Shown: positions 52,094 through 60,157 of the stretch, in pieces
Layout of the letters: each line of letters starts with the position of its first letter
Numbering within the stretch: position 1 is the stretch's first letter
From: JAVBJN01 sp031546985
Lineage (GTDB): Bacteria; Bacteroidota; Bacteroidia; Chitinophagales; Chitinophagaceae
Assembly (NCBI GenBank): GCA_031546985.1
Contig: JAVBJN010000068.1
Location: forward strand, 22,327 to 86,326
Direction: 5' to 3'
Length of the DNA: 64,000 nucleotides
Translations under genes and position numbers: made by a program
Notes under the pieces: generated by a model
What the model was told of the DNA's origin: nothing
The model's database searches: none
What the model saw: only the letters and a program-made list of their open reading frames with translations

Positions 52094-52822
52094 TCAATTG
52101 CTTTCTACCAGGCTGCGGCTTTCAATCTCCTGAATAATGCGGCGTTTCATGGTGGTATGCACATAATCTTTGGCCTCGGCATAAGAAATGCCATACCTGC
52201 GGCTGAGCTGCTGTAAATGCGCCGGGAAAGGCGAAAGGATCTTATCGTAATACGTATCCAGCTCCTCATGTACCGGCATATCATATTTCAGCTTGAGCTG
52301 GAAACGGCGCAGCAGCGCGCTATCAATAATATCATAATGGTTCGTAGCTGCTATCAGTAAGGTATGATTGGGCAGGTAATCGACCAGTTGGATAATGGTA
52401 TTGACCAAACGCCTCATTTCACCGGAACCTGAATCTTTATCTTCCGAACCCCTCATTTTACCTACCTGGTCAAATTCATCGAGGAACAGTACTGCTTTTT
52501 CGCGGTTGGCTTTGTCGAAAATGAACTTTACGTTCTGCGCGGTTTCGCCCAGTTTAGACGATACCAGCGTGCTTAGGTTCATAATCACCAAACTCTTGCC
52601 CAGGGCATGTGCCATAGCTTTGGCCGTAGTGGTTTTACCGCAACCGGAGTAGCCATGCAGCAATATTTTATTGTCTACATGCAGACCATACTTTTGCAAC
52701 TCATCCATATACTGGTGCTCTTTAAGCAACTGCGTTAAAACCTGTTTGTTTTCATCGCTGAAAAAAACCTGGTCTAAAGTCACCTGTTCCTGGTCTCTAA
52801 TAATCAGATCAAACACACTCAT
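52094..52822 (-). CDS. Single-domain AAA ATPase
   Basis: The 242-residue protein has Walker A HGYSGCGKTTTAKAMA, Walker B AVLFLDEFDQVGK, sensor 1 LLIAATNHYD and Arg-finger region SALLRRFQ, and a small C-terminal helical lid. It lacks a substrate-recruiting domain, resembling short AAA proteins that partner with a neighbouring protease or toxin. The acetyltransferase gene is 10 bases upstream on the same strand. Confidence 0.88.
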   Translation of the reverse strand: MSVFDLIIRDQEQVTLDQVFFSDENKQVLTQLLKEHQYMDELQKYGLHVDNKILLHGYSGCGKTTTAKAMAHALGKSLVIMNLSTLVSSKLGETAQNVKFIFDKANREKAVLFLDEFDQVGKMRGSEDKDSGSGEMRRLVNTIIQLVDYLPNHTLLIAATNHYDIIDSALLRRFQLKLKYDMPVHEELDTYYDKILSPFPAHLQQLSRRYGISYAEAKDYVHTTMKRRIIQEIESRSLVESN

Positions 52823-52832
52823 TATTTTTGTT

Positions 52833-53381
52833 TCAATTCACAATCCTGTTTTTATCCAACCAGGCCTGTTTGTCTATTTCGTATACAAAATTCAGTTTGG
52901 GTTCTTCGCCGTAATACGCGATAGATTCTTCGGCCACTTTTACCGCTCCCAGTCTGCCTACCGCTATCTGCGACCGGAGGTTGGAAGCGCCCACATTGTA
53001 CAGCACCTTATCTACAAACCGAAAAATGTAGTCCATCATCAGCTTTTTTACAGCAGAATTGAGGCCTGTGCCCCAAAAGCGGGTGGCATAAAAAGTATAC
53101 CCAATCAATATGCTGTTATCCTGTGCGTTGTAATCATAAAAGCGGGTACAACCTGCTACCTCGCCCGACTGTTTGTCGATGATCTTAAAAGCACCCTTGC
53201 TCTCCATAGCCCCTTCAAAAAACGATTGAAATACTTCTTTTTTCCAACGGTCTTTGTTGGGATGCTGTGCCCACACTTCGGGATCGGCCGCTAAGTTATG
53301 CAATACTTCAAAATCTGCCGCCGTTAATGGTTGCAGCATGGCGCTGTCGCTCTCTAAAATGGGCTGGATGGAAAAATGCAT
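52833..53381 (-). CDS. GNAT N-acetyltransferase (RimJ/RimL-like)
   Basis: The 182-residue protein shows the Acetyltransf_3 pattern: LQPLTAADFEVLHNLAADPE, the acetyl-CoA strand-loop with IGYTFYATRFWGTGLNSAVK, and NLRSQIAVGRLGAVKVAEES. It would acetylate an amine (protein N-terminus or small molecule). It is co-oriented with the AAA ATPase gene downstream. Confidence 0.88.
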   Translation of the reverse strand: MHFSIQPILESDSAMLQPLTAADFEVLHNLAADPEVWAQHPNKDRWKKEVFQSFFEGAMESKGAFKIIDKQSGEVAGCTRFYDYNAQDNSILIGYTFYATRFWGTGLNSAVKKLMMDYIFRFVDKVLYNVGASNLRSQIAVGRLGAVKVAEESIAYYGEEPKLNFVYEIDKQAWLDKNRIVN

Positions 53382-53527
53382 TGGTTCCTGTTTATTTTGA
53401 ACTACAAAGAAACCGAGAAATGCGCATACGCTTGTGGGCCAGTTTTAAAAGAGAGATAGACCAGATGTATTCAGGCGAAACCAATATATCGACAAACAAC
53501 AGATAATCAATACATTAATCTGGCACA

Positions 53528-54334
53528 CTAAGGCATATTCACCTTCCAATGCTTCGGGCATGATTCATCAAGAAATTGCAGGGTTGTGGAGGTGAATGGA
53601 ACCCTGGAATCATAAATCGGCACATGGTCGCCATTAGGAATAATCCATAGCGCAGCATCTGGTATAGAGCGGTAAATGCTTACCGCAATTTCTACCGGAA
53701 AAAAGTTATCCCGGTCACCATGCACAATGAGAGTACGGGCTGTAATGGCAGATAAACTTTGTGCAGTGAAATTCATGTCGTCATAGTTTTCGTGCAAGGC
53801 ATTGAACTGTGTAATGAGTTGACGAATCTGCTCATCGCCGCGTTTTGCACATTCGCGATACATTTCCCGCACTTCCTGCGGCATGGTTTCAAACGAGGCT
53901 CTGCGCATAATGGCCCTTGCCTGATCGGGGAAATGCGAAGTTGCACTAACCAATACGAGGGAGTCAATGCGTTCTGGCTGGCTCGTAGCCATATGAAGCA
54001 GCGTCATGCCGCCGGTACTCATTCCCATAGCTGAGAAATGATCAATCCCCAATTTTTCAAGCAACAGGAACACGTCATTGGCTGCTTCCCGGTGTGTAAA
54101 TTTGTTGCCGGGATTGGTGGAGTGCCCATGCCCACGCAGATCAACAACAATCAGTCGATAATGTTCTGAGAGCTTATCGATAAAAGGATACCAGTTCTGT
54201 ACACCACCACCAAACCCATGCAAGAGCAACAACGGCTTTCCGGTACCATATTCTTCGTAGTACATATCAATATCGCCGATTTGAACTAATTGCCCTCGAG
54301 TAGCTGTTGTTTTAGGGGCGTAAATCTTTGCCAT
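53528..54334 (-). CDS. Alpha/beta hydrolase
   Basis: The 268-residue protein has LLLLHGFGGGVQNWYPFIDK, nucleophile elbow AMGMSTGGMTLL, Asp in LIVHGDRDNFFP and His in IPNGDHVPI. No signal peptide, so cytoplasmic. It follows the DUF4256 gene by ~70 bases and could be the last gene of the ArsR-headed leftward unit. Confidence 0.9.
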   Translation of the reverse strand: MAKIYAPKTTATRGQLVQIGDIDMYYEEYGTGKPLLLLHGFGGGVQNWYPFIDKLSEHYRLIVVDLRGHGHSTNPGNKFTHREAANDVFLLLEKLGIDHFSAMGMSTGGMTLLHMATSQPERIDSLVLVSATSHFPDQARAIMRRASFETMPQEVREMYRECAKRGDEQIRQLITQFNALHENYDDMNFTAQSLSAITARTLIVHGDRDNFFPVEIAVSIYRSIPDAALWIIPNGDHVPIYDSRVPFTSTTLQFLDESCPKHWKVNMP

Positions 54335-54403
54335 GGGTAAAAGTTTCTTGTCCTATTGTTGTTAATCGCTGTAGTCATAACCAGCTTTGCAGTACTCAAA
54401 AAC

Positions 54404-54961
54404 TTATACCCGCAGCGCGCCACGGAATCCCCTGGCTGCATAATAAGAATCGGCACCGTTGTGATACACGAAAACGGTAGCATAGCGGTAATCACCAAAA
54501 AGCGCGCCGCCCAGCTTGCGAATATCCGCAGGTGTTATGATCCAGCTCGATGTTTTGTTATCGAAATCACCCAATTCCTGCAATTCGCGGTATTGTGCTT
54601 CGGTTAACATTTCAATGCCCATTTCTGCGGCCATATCCATTGCACTATTGGCCGGCTTGTGTTCTTTTCTCGCATCCAGCGCTTTGCGATCGTAGCAAAT
54701 GCTTCTGCGGCCTTTGGGGCTCTCTGTAGCGCAATCGTAAAAAACGTATTCGCCCGATTTTTTATCCTGCCCTACTACATCGGGTTCGCCGCCGGTTTCT
54801 TCCATTTCATTGAGCGACCACAGCTTGTCAGGGTTCTCTTGCAGCCTTGCCTGTACCTTATTCCAGTCCATACCTTTGTGGCGGTTCATATGCTTCTCAA
54901 ACCGTTTTTTTAATATGCTGAGCAGTTCTTCACTTCGCTCCGTTGGCAATTTCTTTTTCAT
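54404..54961 (-). CDS. DUF4256 family protein
   Basis: The 185-residue protein shows the DUF4256 conserved run: LLSILKKRFEKHMNRHKGMD, EETGGEPDVVGQDKKSGEYV, FYDCATESPKGRRSICYDRK, GIEMLTEAQYRELQELGDFD and FGDYRYATVFVYHNGADSYY. The family has no assigned activity. It lies 5 bases after the SRPBCC gene, so it is in the same operon. Confidence 0.88.
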   Translation of the reverse strand: MKKKLPTERSEELLSILKKRFEKHMNRHKGMDWNKVQARLQENPDKLWSLNEMEETGGEPDVVGQDKKSGEYVFYDCATESPKGRRSICYDRKALDARKEHKPANSAMDMAAEMGIEMLTEAQYRELQELGDFDNKTSSWIITPADIRKLGGALFGDYRYATVFVYHNGADSYYAARGFRGALRV

Positions 54962-54966
54962 GCTAT

Positions 54967-55413
54967 TTATGTTAGAAGATTCGATAAATATTTTTCAAGC
55001 TTTGCAACATTTTGTTTCTGCCCTTCATCTGCTTTATGCGCCTTTACCACAATGTCAAACATTTCTTCACTGTCAAACAAGAGCGACCAGTCTACCACGG
55101 TTTCTGCATTTTGGGTTTCAAAAAGAACCGTAGTCATAAAATGCGGGTTAAAATGCTCCGACACAATTTTCTGCAACGGAATAATCTCCTTAAAAACACT
55201 TCTGTTGGGATAGTTTTTTCCATCCGGCCCGTGCATGGTCAATCGCCATTCGCCACCTTCTTCAAAATCCATTTGGTGAATCGTATTGGTAAAGCCCTGA
55301 GGCCCCCACCAATTGGCAATATGCGCCGGATTGGTCCACACCTCCCACACTAAGCCAAGGGGCGCTTTAAAGATCGTGATAGTGCGTAGTGTCCTGTTTG
55401 CAATCTGTTCCAT
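54967..55413 (-). CDS. SRPBCC (AHSA1-like) domain protein
   Basis: The 148-residue protein has RTLRTITIFKAPLGLVWEVW, HIANWWGPQGFTNTI, MDFEEGGEWRLTMHGPDGKN and a C-terminal helix with KLEKYLSN, the AHSA1-type helix-grip fold. Second of two such genes in this operon. Confidence 0.88.
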   Translation of the reverse strand: MEQIANRTLRTITIFKAPLGLVWEVWTNPAHIANWWGPQGFTNTIHQMDFEEGGEWRLTMHGPDGKNYPNRSVFKEIIPLQKIVSEHFNPHFMTTVLFETQNAETVVDWSLLFDSEEMFDIVVKAHKADEGQKQNVAKLEKYLSNLLT

Positions 55414-55455
55414 AATTCAATTTAAACAAAAAACCGCATGCAAAATGGGTTGGGT

Positions 55456-56034
55456 CTAGTCATCCAGCCCTTTTCCTTCCAAAATATGCTGTATATATTT
55501 CGCTACCCTTGCCTCGCGGGTTTTGGCCTGTTTGGCCGCAGCAAAATAAAGCATGTACCCTCTTTGCCTGCCGGGCGTTAATGCCTCAAAAGCCGTTTTA
55601 AGCGCTGGAAGTTCGTCCAGTTTTTGCTGAAATTCTTCGACCATCGTAAATGCTGCCGTCTTTTTCAGCGCTACTTTCAATCCCGCTTTTTCCACTTCAA
55701 TGGCTTCAAAAATATAGGCCTTCAGAATAGCCTTCATCTCTACAATCTGATCTACACTGGTAAACCTTATCTGGCGGGCAGCCTGCACATTTTCCGTCTG
55801 CTGCACCAGTATGCCATTGGCATCGTTTAATAAAGCGCCTTTAAAAAACAGGAGGGCGCAGTATTCTTTAAAGACATGGATCAGCACAATGTTGTTTTGT
55901 TGATAAGTGTAGCAAGGCACGCCCCATTTCAATTCTTCGGTGAGCATACAATCCAGCACAATTGTTCGCAATTGCACCAGCTCTTCGTGCCATTGTTTTG
56001 ATTTACTGAAATAAAAATCGGCCTTGGGATTCAT
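55456..56034 (-). CDS. YdeI/OmdA-type (DUF1801) protein
   Basis: The 192-residue protein has an N-terminal DUF1801-type domain (WHEELVQLRTIVLDCMLTEE, LKWGVPCYTYQQNNIVLIHV) and a C-terminal OmdA-like helical segment ending TPGRQRGYMLYFAAAKQAKT. Both are seen in YdeI proteins of unknown role. Part of the ArsR-headed operon. Confidence 0.85.
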   Translation of the reverse strand: MNPKADFYFSKSKQWHEELVQLRTIVLDCMLTEELKWGVPCYTYQQNNIVLIHVFKEYCALLFFKGALLNDANGILVQQTENVQAARQIRFTSVDQIVEMKAILKAYIFEAIEVEKAGLKVALKKTAAFTMVEEFQQKLDELPALKTAFEALTPGRQRGYMLYFAAAKQAKTREARVAKYIQHILEGKGLDD

Positions 56035-56043
56035 GTTATTGAA

Positions 56044-56424
56044 TTAAGACGTAACAGGAATTATTTTTCTATCGGCTGGTCTGAAATACCACGATATCAT
56101 CGTAAGGGCGAGCAACAGCAAGCAAGGAAATATCTGATCTGTAGTACCCGATGCAATATGTGAAAACGCGGCCCCCGACATGGCGAAGAAAAAGCCCGCA
56201 TAGGCCCACTCCTTCAGCAAAGCAAATTTAGGAATAAGCACTGCTACTACACCCAGAATTTTCCATACACCGAGTATGGTTAAAAAATAAACAGGCAAAT
56301 GCAGATCGGTAATAAATTTCTCTTCCTTTTCTATATTCAGCACCTGTACTATTCCTGTAGACAGCATACCCAATGCCAGCCATAGCGTGGCTATCCAATA
56401 GATGATTTTGTTTCTCTTTGTCAT
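56044..56424 (-). CDS. DoxX-like membrane protein
   Basis: The 126-residue protein has four membrane helices: IIYWIATLWLALGMLSTGIV, LPVYFLTILGVWKILGVVAV, WAYAGFFFAMSGAAFSHIAS and FPCLLLLALTMISWYF. This is the DoxX_2 pattern. It lies 6 bases after the SRPBCC gene in the ArsR-headed operon. Confidence 0.85.
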   Translation of the reverse strand: MTKRNKIIYWIATLWLALGMLSTGIVQVLNIEKEEKFITDLHLPVYFLTILGVWKILGVVAVLIPKFALLKEWAYAGFFFAMSGAAFSHIASGTTDQIFPCLLLLALTMISWYFRPADRKIIPVTS

Positions 56425-56430
56425 AAGATA

Positions 56431-56895
56431 TTATTTTGATTGGTCCATGATTTCCTGAATCCGGTTATGCGCCATATTAATGCCCTGGGCAAATGGCAAT
56501 TGCAATATACTATCCCTGGTAGCTACCGATTTGTACACTACGTGCATGGTAAGTTTGCTGGTGCCATCGGTAAGCGCTTCAAACTCCAGGAACTCCAGCT
56601 GCACAGGAAAAGGCGTATTTTCCATTTCGAATGTGCGGGTGATTTTCCGGTTCAGGTCAAACTCGTGTATCACCCCGCCAAATCCGTATTTGTTTCCTTT
56701 AGGATCGGTGGTTTCAAACGCGTAACTGCCATGCTTTTTGTTTTCCAGTTTGAGCACTTTGGTGCCCATCCACTGTTCTACAATTTCGGGTTCCATATAG
56801 GCTTTAAAAAGCAGGTCCAAAGGCAAATCAAATTCCCTTGTAATTACGATTTCCTGTTTGCCGTCTTCGGCATTGATCTTGGTTTTACGTTCCAT
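56431..56895 (-). CDS. SRPBCC domain protein
   Basis: The 154-residue protein has IVITREFDLPLDLLFKAYME, IVEQWMGTKVLKLEN and YGFGGVIHEFDLNRKITRTF, and ends with a long C-terminal helix. It lies 6 bases after the ArsR gene and is likely translationally coupled to it. Confidence 0.88.
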   Translation of the reverse strand: MERKTKINAEDGKQEIVITREFDLPLDLLFKAYMEPEIVEQWMGTKVLKLENKKHGSYAFETTDPKGNKYGFGGVIHEFDLNRKITRTFEMENTPFPVQLEFLEFEALTDGTSKLTMHVVYKSVATRDSILQLPFAQGINMAHNRIQEIMDQSK

Positions 56896-56901
56896 GGTGG
56901 T

Positions 56902-57225
56902 TTATTTTTTGGGTTTGTATGCTTTCATAATGGCTTCCAGTTTATTAAACCGGTCATCCCACATCTCGCGGAATGGTTCAATGAAGTCGGCTATCGCTTT
57001 CATTTTTTTCGCATTTATATGGTAATAAATCTCCCGGCCGTTTTGCTCTTGTTTAAGCAATTCGCACTCGGTGAGTATTTGCAAGTGTTTCGAAACAGTT
57101 GGCCTTGCTGTATCAAAGTTTGCAGCTATTGCCCCTGCCGTCATCGACTGCGAGGCTACCAGCAGCAATATTGCTCTTCTGGTAGGGTCTGCTATGGCTT
57201 GAAATACGTCGCGTCTTAAATTCAT
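56902..57225 (-). CDS. ArsR-family repressor
   Basis: The 107-residue winged-helix protein MNLRRDVFQAIADPTRRAIL is close in sequence to the one at 41696. The recognition helix FDTARPTVSKHLQIL and wing REIYYHINAKKM are visible; there are no metal-binding Cys. First gene of a leftward operon of at least six genes. Twin operator-like palindromes overlap its promoter. Confidence 0.92.
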   Translation of the reverse strand: MNLRRDVFQAIADPTRRAILLLVASQSMTAGAIAANFDTARPTVSKHLQILTECELLKQEQNGREIYYHINAKKMKAIADFIEPFREMWDDRFNKLEAIMKAYKPKK

Positions 57226-57227
57226 TA

Positions 57228-57271
57228 TGTAGCTATTCGACTACAAATATACATGTAGCCATTTAGCTACA
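57228..57271 (-). promoter_or_regulatory. Twin ArsR operators around a promoter
   Basis: TGTAGCTATTCGACTACA (57228-57245) and TGTAGCCATTTAGCTACA (57254-57271) are palindromic (GTAGC...GCTAC or close) and start 26 bases apart. The minus-strand -7 box TATATTTG (57244-57251) lies between them. The geometry is the same as at 41637-41680. Confidence 0.75.
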
Positions 57272-57350
57272 CAAATTTTTCTTCAATTTCCTGGAAGGAA
57301 TAATAAGCTTAGCAAGAAAATATTGATTTACAAGCAGATAGCATAACGCA

Positions 57351-57380
57351 AAAGAGACGACCGTTAGATCATCTCTTTCT
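57351..57380 (-). terminator. Probable terminator of the DoxX gene
   Basis: AAAGAGAcGA pairs with TCaTCTCTTT between the DoxX-family gene and the ArsR operon; short T-runs flank it on both strands. Confidence 0.45.
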
Positions 57381-57412
57381 ATTAAACCCAAAACAGTATT
57401 AAGACCGATGCA

Positions 57413-57820
57413 TTATTTAGGGGTTACCACCGCTTTTCGCTGCCTGCCCCATGCAATAAAAGCAGCCACAACGGCAAAGAAAACGTTGATGCCAATCTGC
57501 GATCCTTCGCCTCTTGAAATATGAAAAATACTGGCTGCTATCATAAGCGCAATAGCGCCATAAGCCGCATAAACCGTAAGCCGGGGCCAAATACGGAGCA
57601 ATGCCGGCAATACCAACCCGATACCGGCCAATAAATCCAATACGCCTGTAACCTTTACCAACCCGGTATGGTCTGCTGTCCACGGCCACATTGCAGCTAA
57701 CCTGTCCGCAGGCTCCAATAATTTCATAGCTGCCGCCCAGAGAAAACCGGCTGCTAAAACCACCTGCGCTACCCAAAGTATACTATTCATTTTGCCCGAT
57801 GCCTTACGCGTGTTGGTCAT
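57413..57820 (-). CDS. DoxX-family membrane protein
   Basis: The 135-residue protein has four helices (ILWVAQVVLAAGFLWAAAMK, VKVTGVLDLLAGIGLVLPAL, LTVYAAYGAIALMIAASIFH, INVFFAVVAAFIAWG), the DoxX layout with KLLEPADR after helix 1. It is divergent from an HxlR regulator, a common pair in which HxlR responds to electrophiles or quinones. Confidence 0.88.
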   Translation of the reverse strand: MTNTRKASGKMNSILWVAQVVLAAGFLWAAAMKLLEPADRLAAMWPWTADHTGLVKVTGVLDLLAGIGLVLPALLRIWPRLTVYAAYGAIALMIAASIFHISRGEGSQIGINVFFAVVAAFIAWGRQRKAVVTPK

Positions 57821-57842
57821 ATCCTTCTGTTTTTAGTTGGTG

Positions 57843-57850
57843 TAAAGTTA
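57843..57850 (-). promoter_or_regulatory. Possible -7 box of the DoxX gene (TAACTTTA)
   Basis: On the minus strand TAACTTTA is one base from TAnnTTTG and lies 23 bases before the DoxX start codon. Confidence 0.35.
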
Positions 57851-57859
57851 CATACCTTC

Positions 57860-57894
57860 GCTATCCAAATGATAGTACTTCCTTATTGGATAGC
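57860..57894. promoter_or_regulatory. Inverted repeat, likely HxlR operator
   Basis: GCTATCCAA (57860-57868) and TTGGATAGC (57886-57894) are perfect 9-base arms, and a further CTATCC half-site follows at 57896-57901. It lies in the 112-base divergent region just upstream of the possible DoxX -7 box. Confidence 0.6.
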
Positions 57895-57932
57895 ACTATC
57901 CGATTGGAAAGTAACGCGAAATACCAACAGAT

Positions 57933-58271
57933 ATGTTAGCAAAAGGAGGCTGTCCTAAAACAATGCTTTCGATCCGCGACGCGCTTGAAGCTGTGGAAGG
58001 ACGATGGAAACTGCTTATCTTATTCTCCTTATCGGGAGGCACCAGGCGATTTAGTCAGATTGCGAAAGAAGTCAGCGGCATTACCGACAAAACCCTGTCT
58101 AAAGAACTGAAGAGCCTGGAAGCGAACAAACTCATCAGCAGAGATGTTTACGATACCTTTCCGCCTACCGTGGAATATTCGATTACACCACATGGCTTGT
58201 CGCTGGAGAAAGTACTGGACGAGCTTCATTTCTGGGGCCTGGCACACCGCAAGAAGGTGATTGGAAAATAA
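57933..58271 (+). CDS. HxlR-family transcriptional regulator
   Basis: The 112-residue winged-helix protein has the family hallmarks: Cys7 in KGGCPKTM, AVEGRWKLLILFSLSGGTRRF, ITDKTLSKELKSLEANKLIS and VEYSITPHGLSL. The N-terminal Cys is the residue that senses thiol-reactive compounds in many members. Divergent from the DoxX-family gene, which it probably represses. Confidence 0.92.
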   Translation: MLAKGGCPKTMLSIRDALEAVEGRWKLLILFSLSGGTRRFSQIAKEVSGITDKTLSKELKSLEANKLISRDVYDTFPPTVEYSITPHGLSLEKVLDELHFWGLAHRKKVIGK

Positions 58272-58307
58272 AAAACCTGTTGCCGGCGCACTCCCAATCT
58301 ATAACAA

Positions 58308-58337
58308 CAAAAAAAGCCCACGCATTGCTGCGGGGCT
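58308..58337 (-). terminator. Intrinsic terminator (minus strand)
   Basis: AGCCCaCGCA pairs with TGCgGGGCT; the minus-strand product ends in a U-run. It follows the 346-aa gene. Confidence 0.75.
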
Positions 58338-58386
58338 CGAATAAAGAGCAGGGGCGATGAGGTGCACTACCCCGCTATGTAAAATA

Positions 58387-59427
58387 TTATAACTGCGGCA
58401 CACCCGGCGTATTACCAGATGGCGAACCCGAAGCTTTAAGCACGGGCTCTGCGCCGTCCTGCGTAGCTATCTGCGGCATTCTTTTCAAGGTACTCACGGT
58501 AATGTGCGGCCATACAATAGGCACTACATTGCCACCAAGCGGGAAAACCAGGTTAATAGTCTGCGAGTATTGAAGCAGCTCAGTTTCGCTTCCTCCCGTG
58601 ATCTGTTCTATCCAAAAAGTAGCATCCAGAGATGTAGCCGTAACATTGGTTTGGATAAACGGAATATTGAGGATACCACCGGTAGCATCCGGATTTTTTG
58701 TAGACATGTCGATGGTCGTCAGATTGGCAACCGAACCAGAACCTACAATCTGCTTAAGCGTGGTCTGCAGGAAAGTATTGGGATCTACCTGATTAAATTC
58801 GGCAAACTGCGGATCGAGCGTAATATTCTCATTATAACCAAAGCCTCCTGGAGCAGATCCGTCGAGATTAAATGCCAAAGCGCTTGCTTCCGGGAAAAAC
58901 GCGGTACCAGCATCGGTGCTGTCTTTTGATGAACCCAGGGCCAGCAGCGCATTGCCATGTGGCACCGTACCCAAACGGGCTATGTTAAGACCACTGGTGT
59001 AATTCGTAATGTACAGAAACAAGCCGGTCTCGGCATGGATAACCGTACCATTTTTGAACCCGCGTTCCTGGCAATATTCTGTGTCGCAAACGCTGATGAT
59101 CTGCTGCTCGTAGAACAAACCGGTAATCTCCTGGTTAAACTGGGTGCCGTTTATAACAGGTCCGCGGTTACCGGCTTCTACGGCTACCGCAGAAAACTTA
59201 AGGTTTTCTTTGTAAGGAATGACCTCAAACACAAAGCCTTTTTCTGCCGGCACGGAAATTACGTTCCAGCCACTTGGTGTAGACGCTGAGCCTCCTGTTG
59301 GCGGAGGTAAAACAACGCTTTCCCACTCGCCTATTAATTGTTTTAACGGACCAAGATCGATTTCATCAAGTTGACTTGCCGGAATAAAGCGGGCGCCCAT
59401 TCCAAACTTGTTTAATTGTTCTGACAT
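58387..59427 (-). CDS. Conserved 346-residue protein, possibly lipocalin/nitrobindin-like heme-binding
   Basis: No signal peptide. The N-terminal part LGPLKQLIGEWES, GWNVISVPAEKGFVFEVIPY and NLKFSAVAVEAGNRGPVING has the GxW-type start of lipocalin/nitrobindin beta-barrels, and relatives are often labelled heme-binding. The rest is beta-rich: FYEQQIISVCDTEYCQERGF, HAETGLFLYITNYTSG, ARLGTVPHGNALLALG. It is divergent from the RebB gene. The label is tentative. Confidence 0.6.
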   Translation of the reverse strand: MSEQLNKFGMGARFIPASQLDEIDLGPLKQLIGEWESVVLPPPTGGSASTPSGWNVISVPAEKGFVFEVIPYKENLKFSAVAVEAGNRGPVINGTQFNQEITGLFYEQQIISVCDTEYCQERGFKNGTVIHAETGLFLYITNYTSGLNIARLGTVPHGNALLALGSSKDSTDAGTAFFPEASALAFNLDGSAPGGFGYNENITLDPQFAEFNQVDPNTFLQTTLKQIVGSGSVANLTTIDMSTKNPDATGGILNIPFIQTNVTATSLDATFWIEQITGGSETELLQYSQTINLVFPLGGNVVPIVWPHITVSTLKRMPQIATQDGAEPVLKASGSPSGNTPGVPQL

Positions 59428-59724
59428 AGTGTATTATGGTTTTAGTTGCAATCTTATTTCAGGAAAGTAGAAATGACTTTTACTGCATCATTTAATTTGA
59501 CGCCGTACAATATAGACAATTATTTATTATTATTTAATTTTACCTATAATAACCTATTGAATCCAATACGTTAAAAAAACATTAATTATTGCAAAAAAGC
59601 TGATTCAGGATATTTTCCTGCTTTCAAATACAGTTATTTTCGTGCAACAGTATAGAGATCACCTATCTTTAAAGAAGCACATGTTTCTCCATTTTTCAAA
59701 ACAACCAATTAAAAACCTGATACC
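59428..59724. other. Divergent AT-rich intergenic region
   Basis: A 297-base gap between the leftward 346-aa gene and rightward rebB. It is very AT-rich around 59500-59600. A TATCTTTA sequence near 59664 resembles a -7 box for rebB. No gene is seen. Confidence 0.4.
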
Positions 59725-60003
59725 ATGCCAGAAAAAAACACCGTAAACGACCAGATCACAGATGCTGTAACACAAGTAAACACCAAAGTATTGGGCGAAA
59801 GCCCGGCCATCGCAATGGGCAACCTTTATGGCGCCACAGACCAGGCGCTAAGCAATGCAGCGCACAATGCCACCAATACACAGCAGGAAAGTGATGCAAC
59901 AGCGCAGGCTGCTACCACAATGGGCGTAACTACCCTTTATTCTATTGACACCGCTGCCGATGCAACGGGTACCGCAGATATTTTGAAGCAGCCCAAAGAA
60001 TAA
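59725..60003 (+). CDS. rebB: RebB-family R-body protein
   Basis: The 92-residue protein matches the RebB (R-body, killing-trait) pattern across its whole length: VNDQITDAVTQVNTKVLGES, PAIAMGNLYGATDQALSNAA, HNATNTQQESDATAQAATTM, GVTTLYSIDTA. R-bodies are coiled protein ribbons that extend on a pH change and burst membranes. Known loci usually carry several reb paralogues; here only one is visible. It has a good terminator, so it is monocistronic. Assembly into ribbons is inferred from the family. Confidence 0.88.
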   Translation: MPEKNTVNDQITDAVTQVNTKVLGESPAIAMGNLYGATDQALSNAAHNATNTQQESDATAQAATTMGVTTLYSIDTAADATGTADILKQPKE

Positions 60004-60065
60004 CTCCAGCTGCCTTAGCCCGGATAAAAACAGAACTCCTCCGCTTTGCCATACCCAATAAAAAG

Positions 60066-60109
60066 AAATGCCTGAAACCCTTAATGAAAAAGGATTTCAG
60101 GCATTTTTT
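60066..60109 (+). terminator. Intrinsic terminator after rebB
   Basis: AAATGCCTGAAA pairs with TTTCAGGCATTT, with an inner CCTT/AAGG stem and a T-run. It also lies upstream of the convergent 204-aa gene. Confidence 0.85.
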
Positions 60110-60157
60110 AAATATTTTCTTTCGCAAATATCCAAACGAGAATAACCACCGCAGGAG

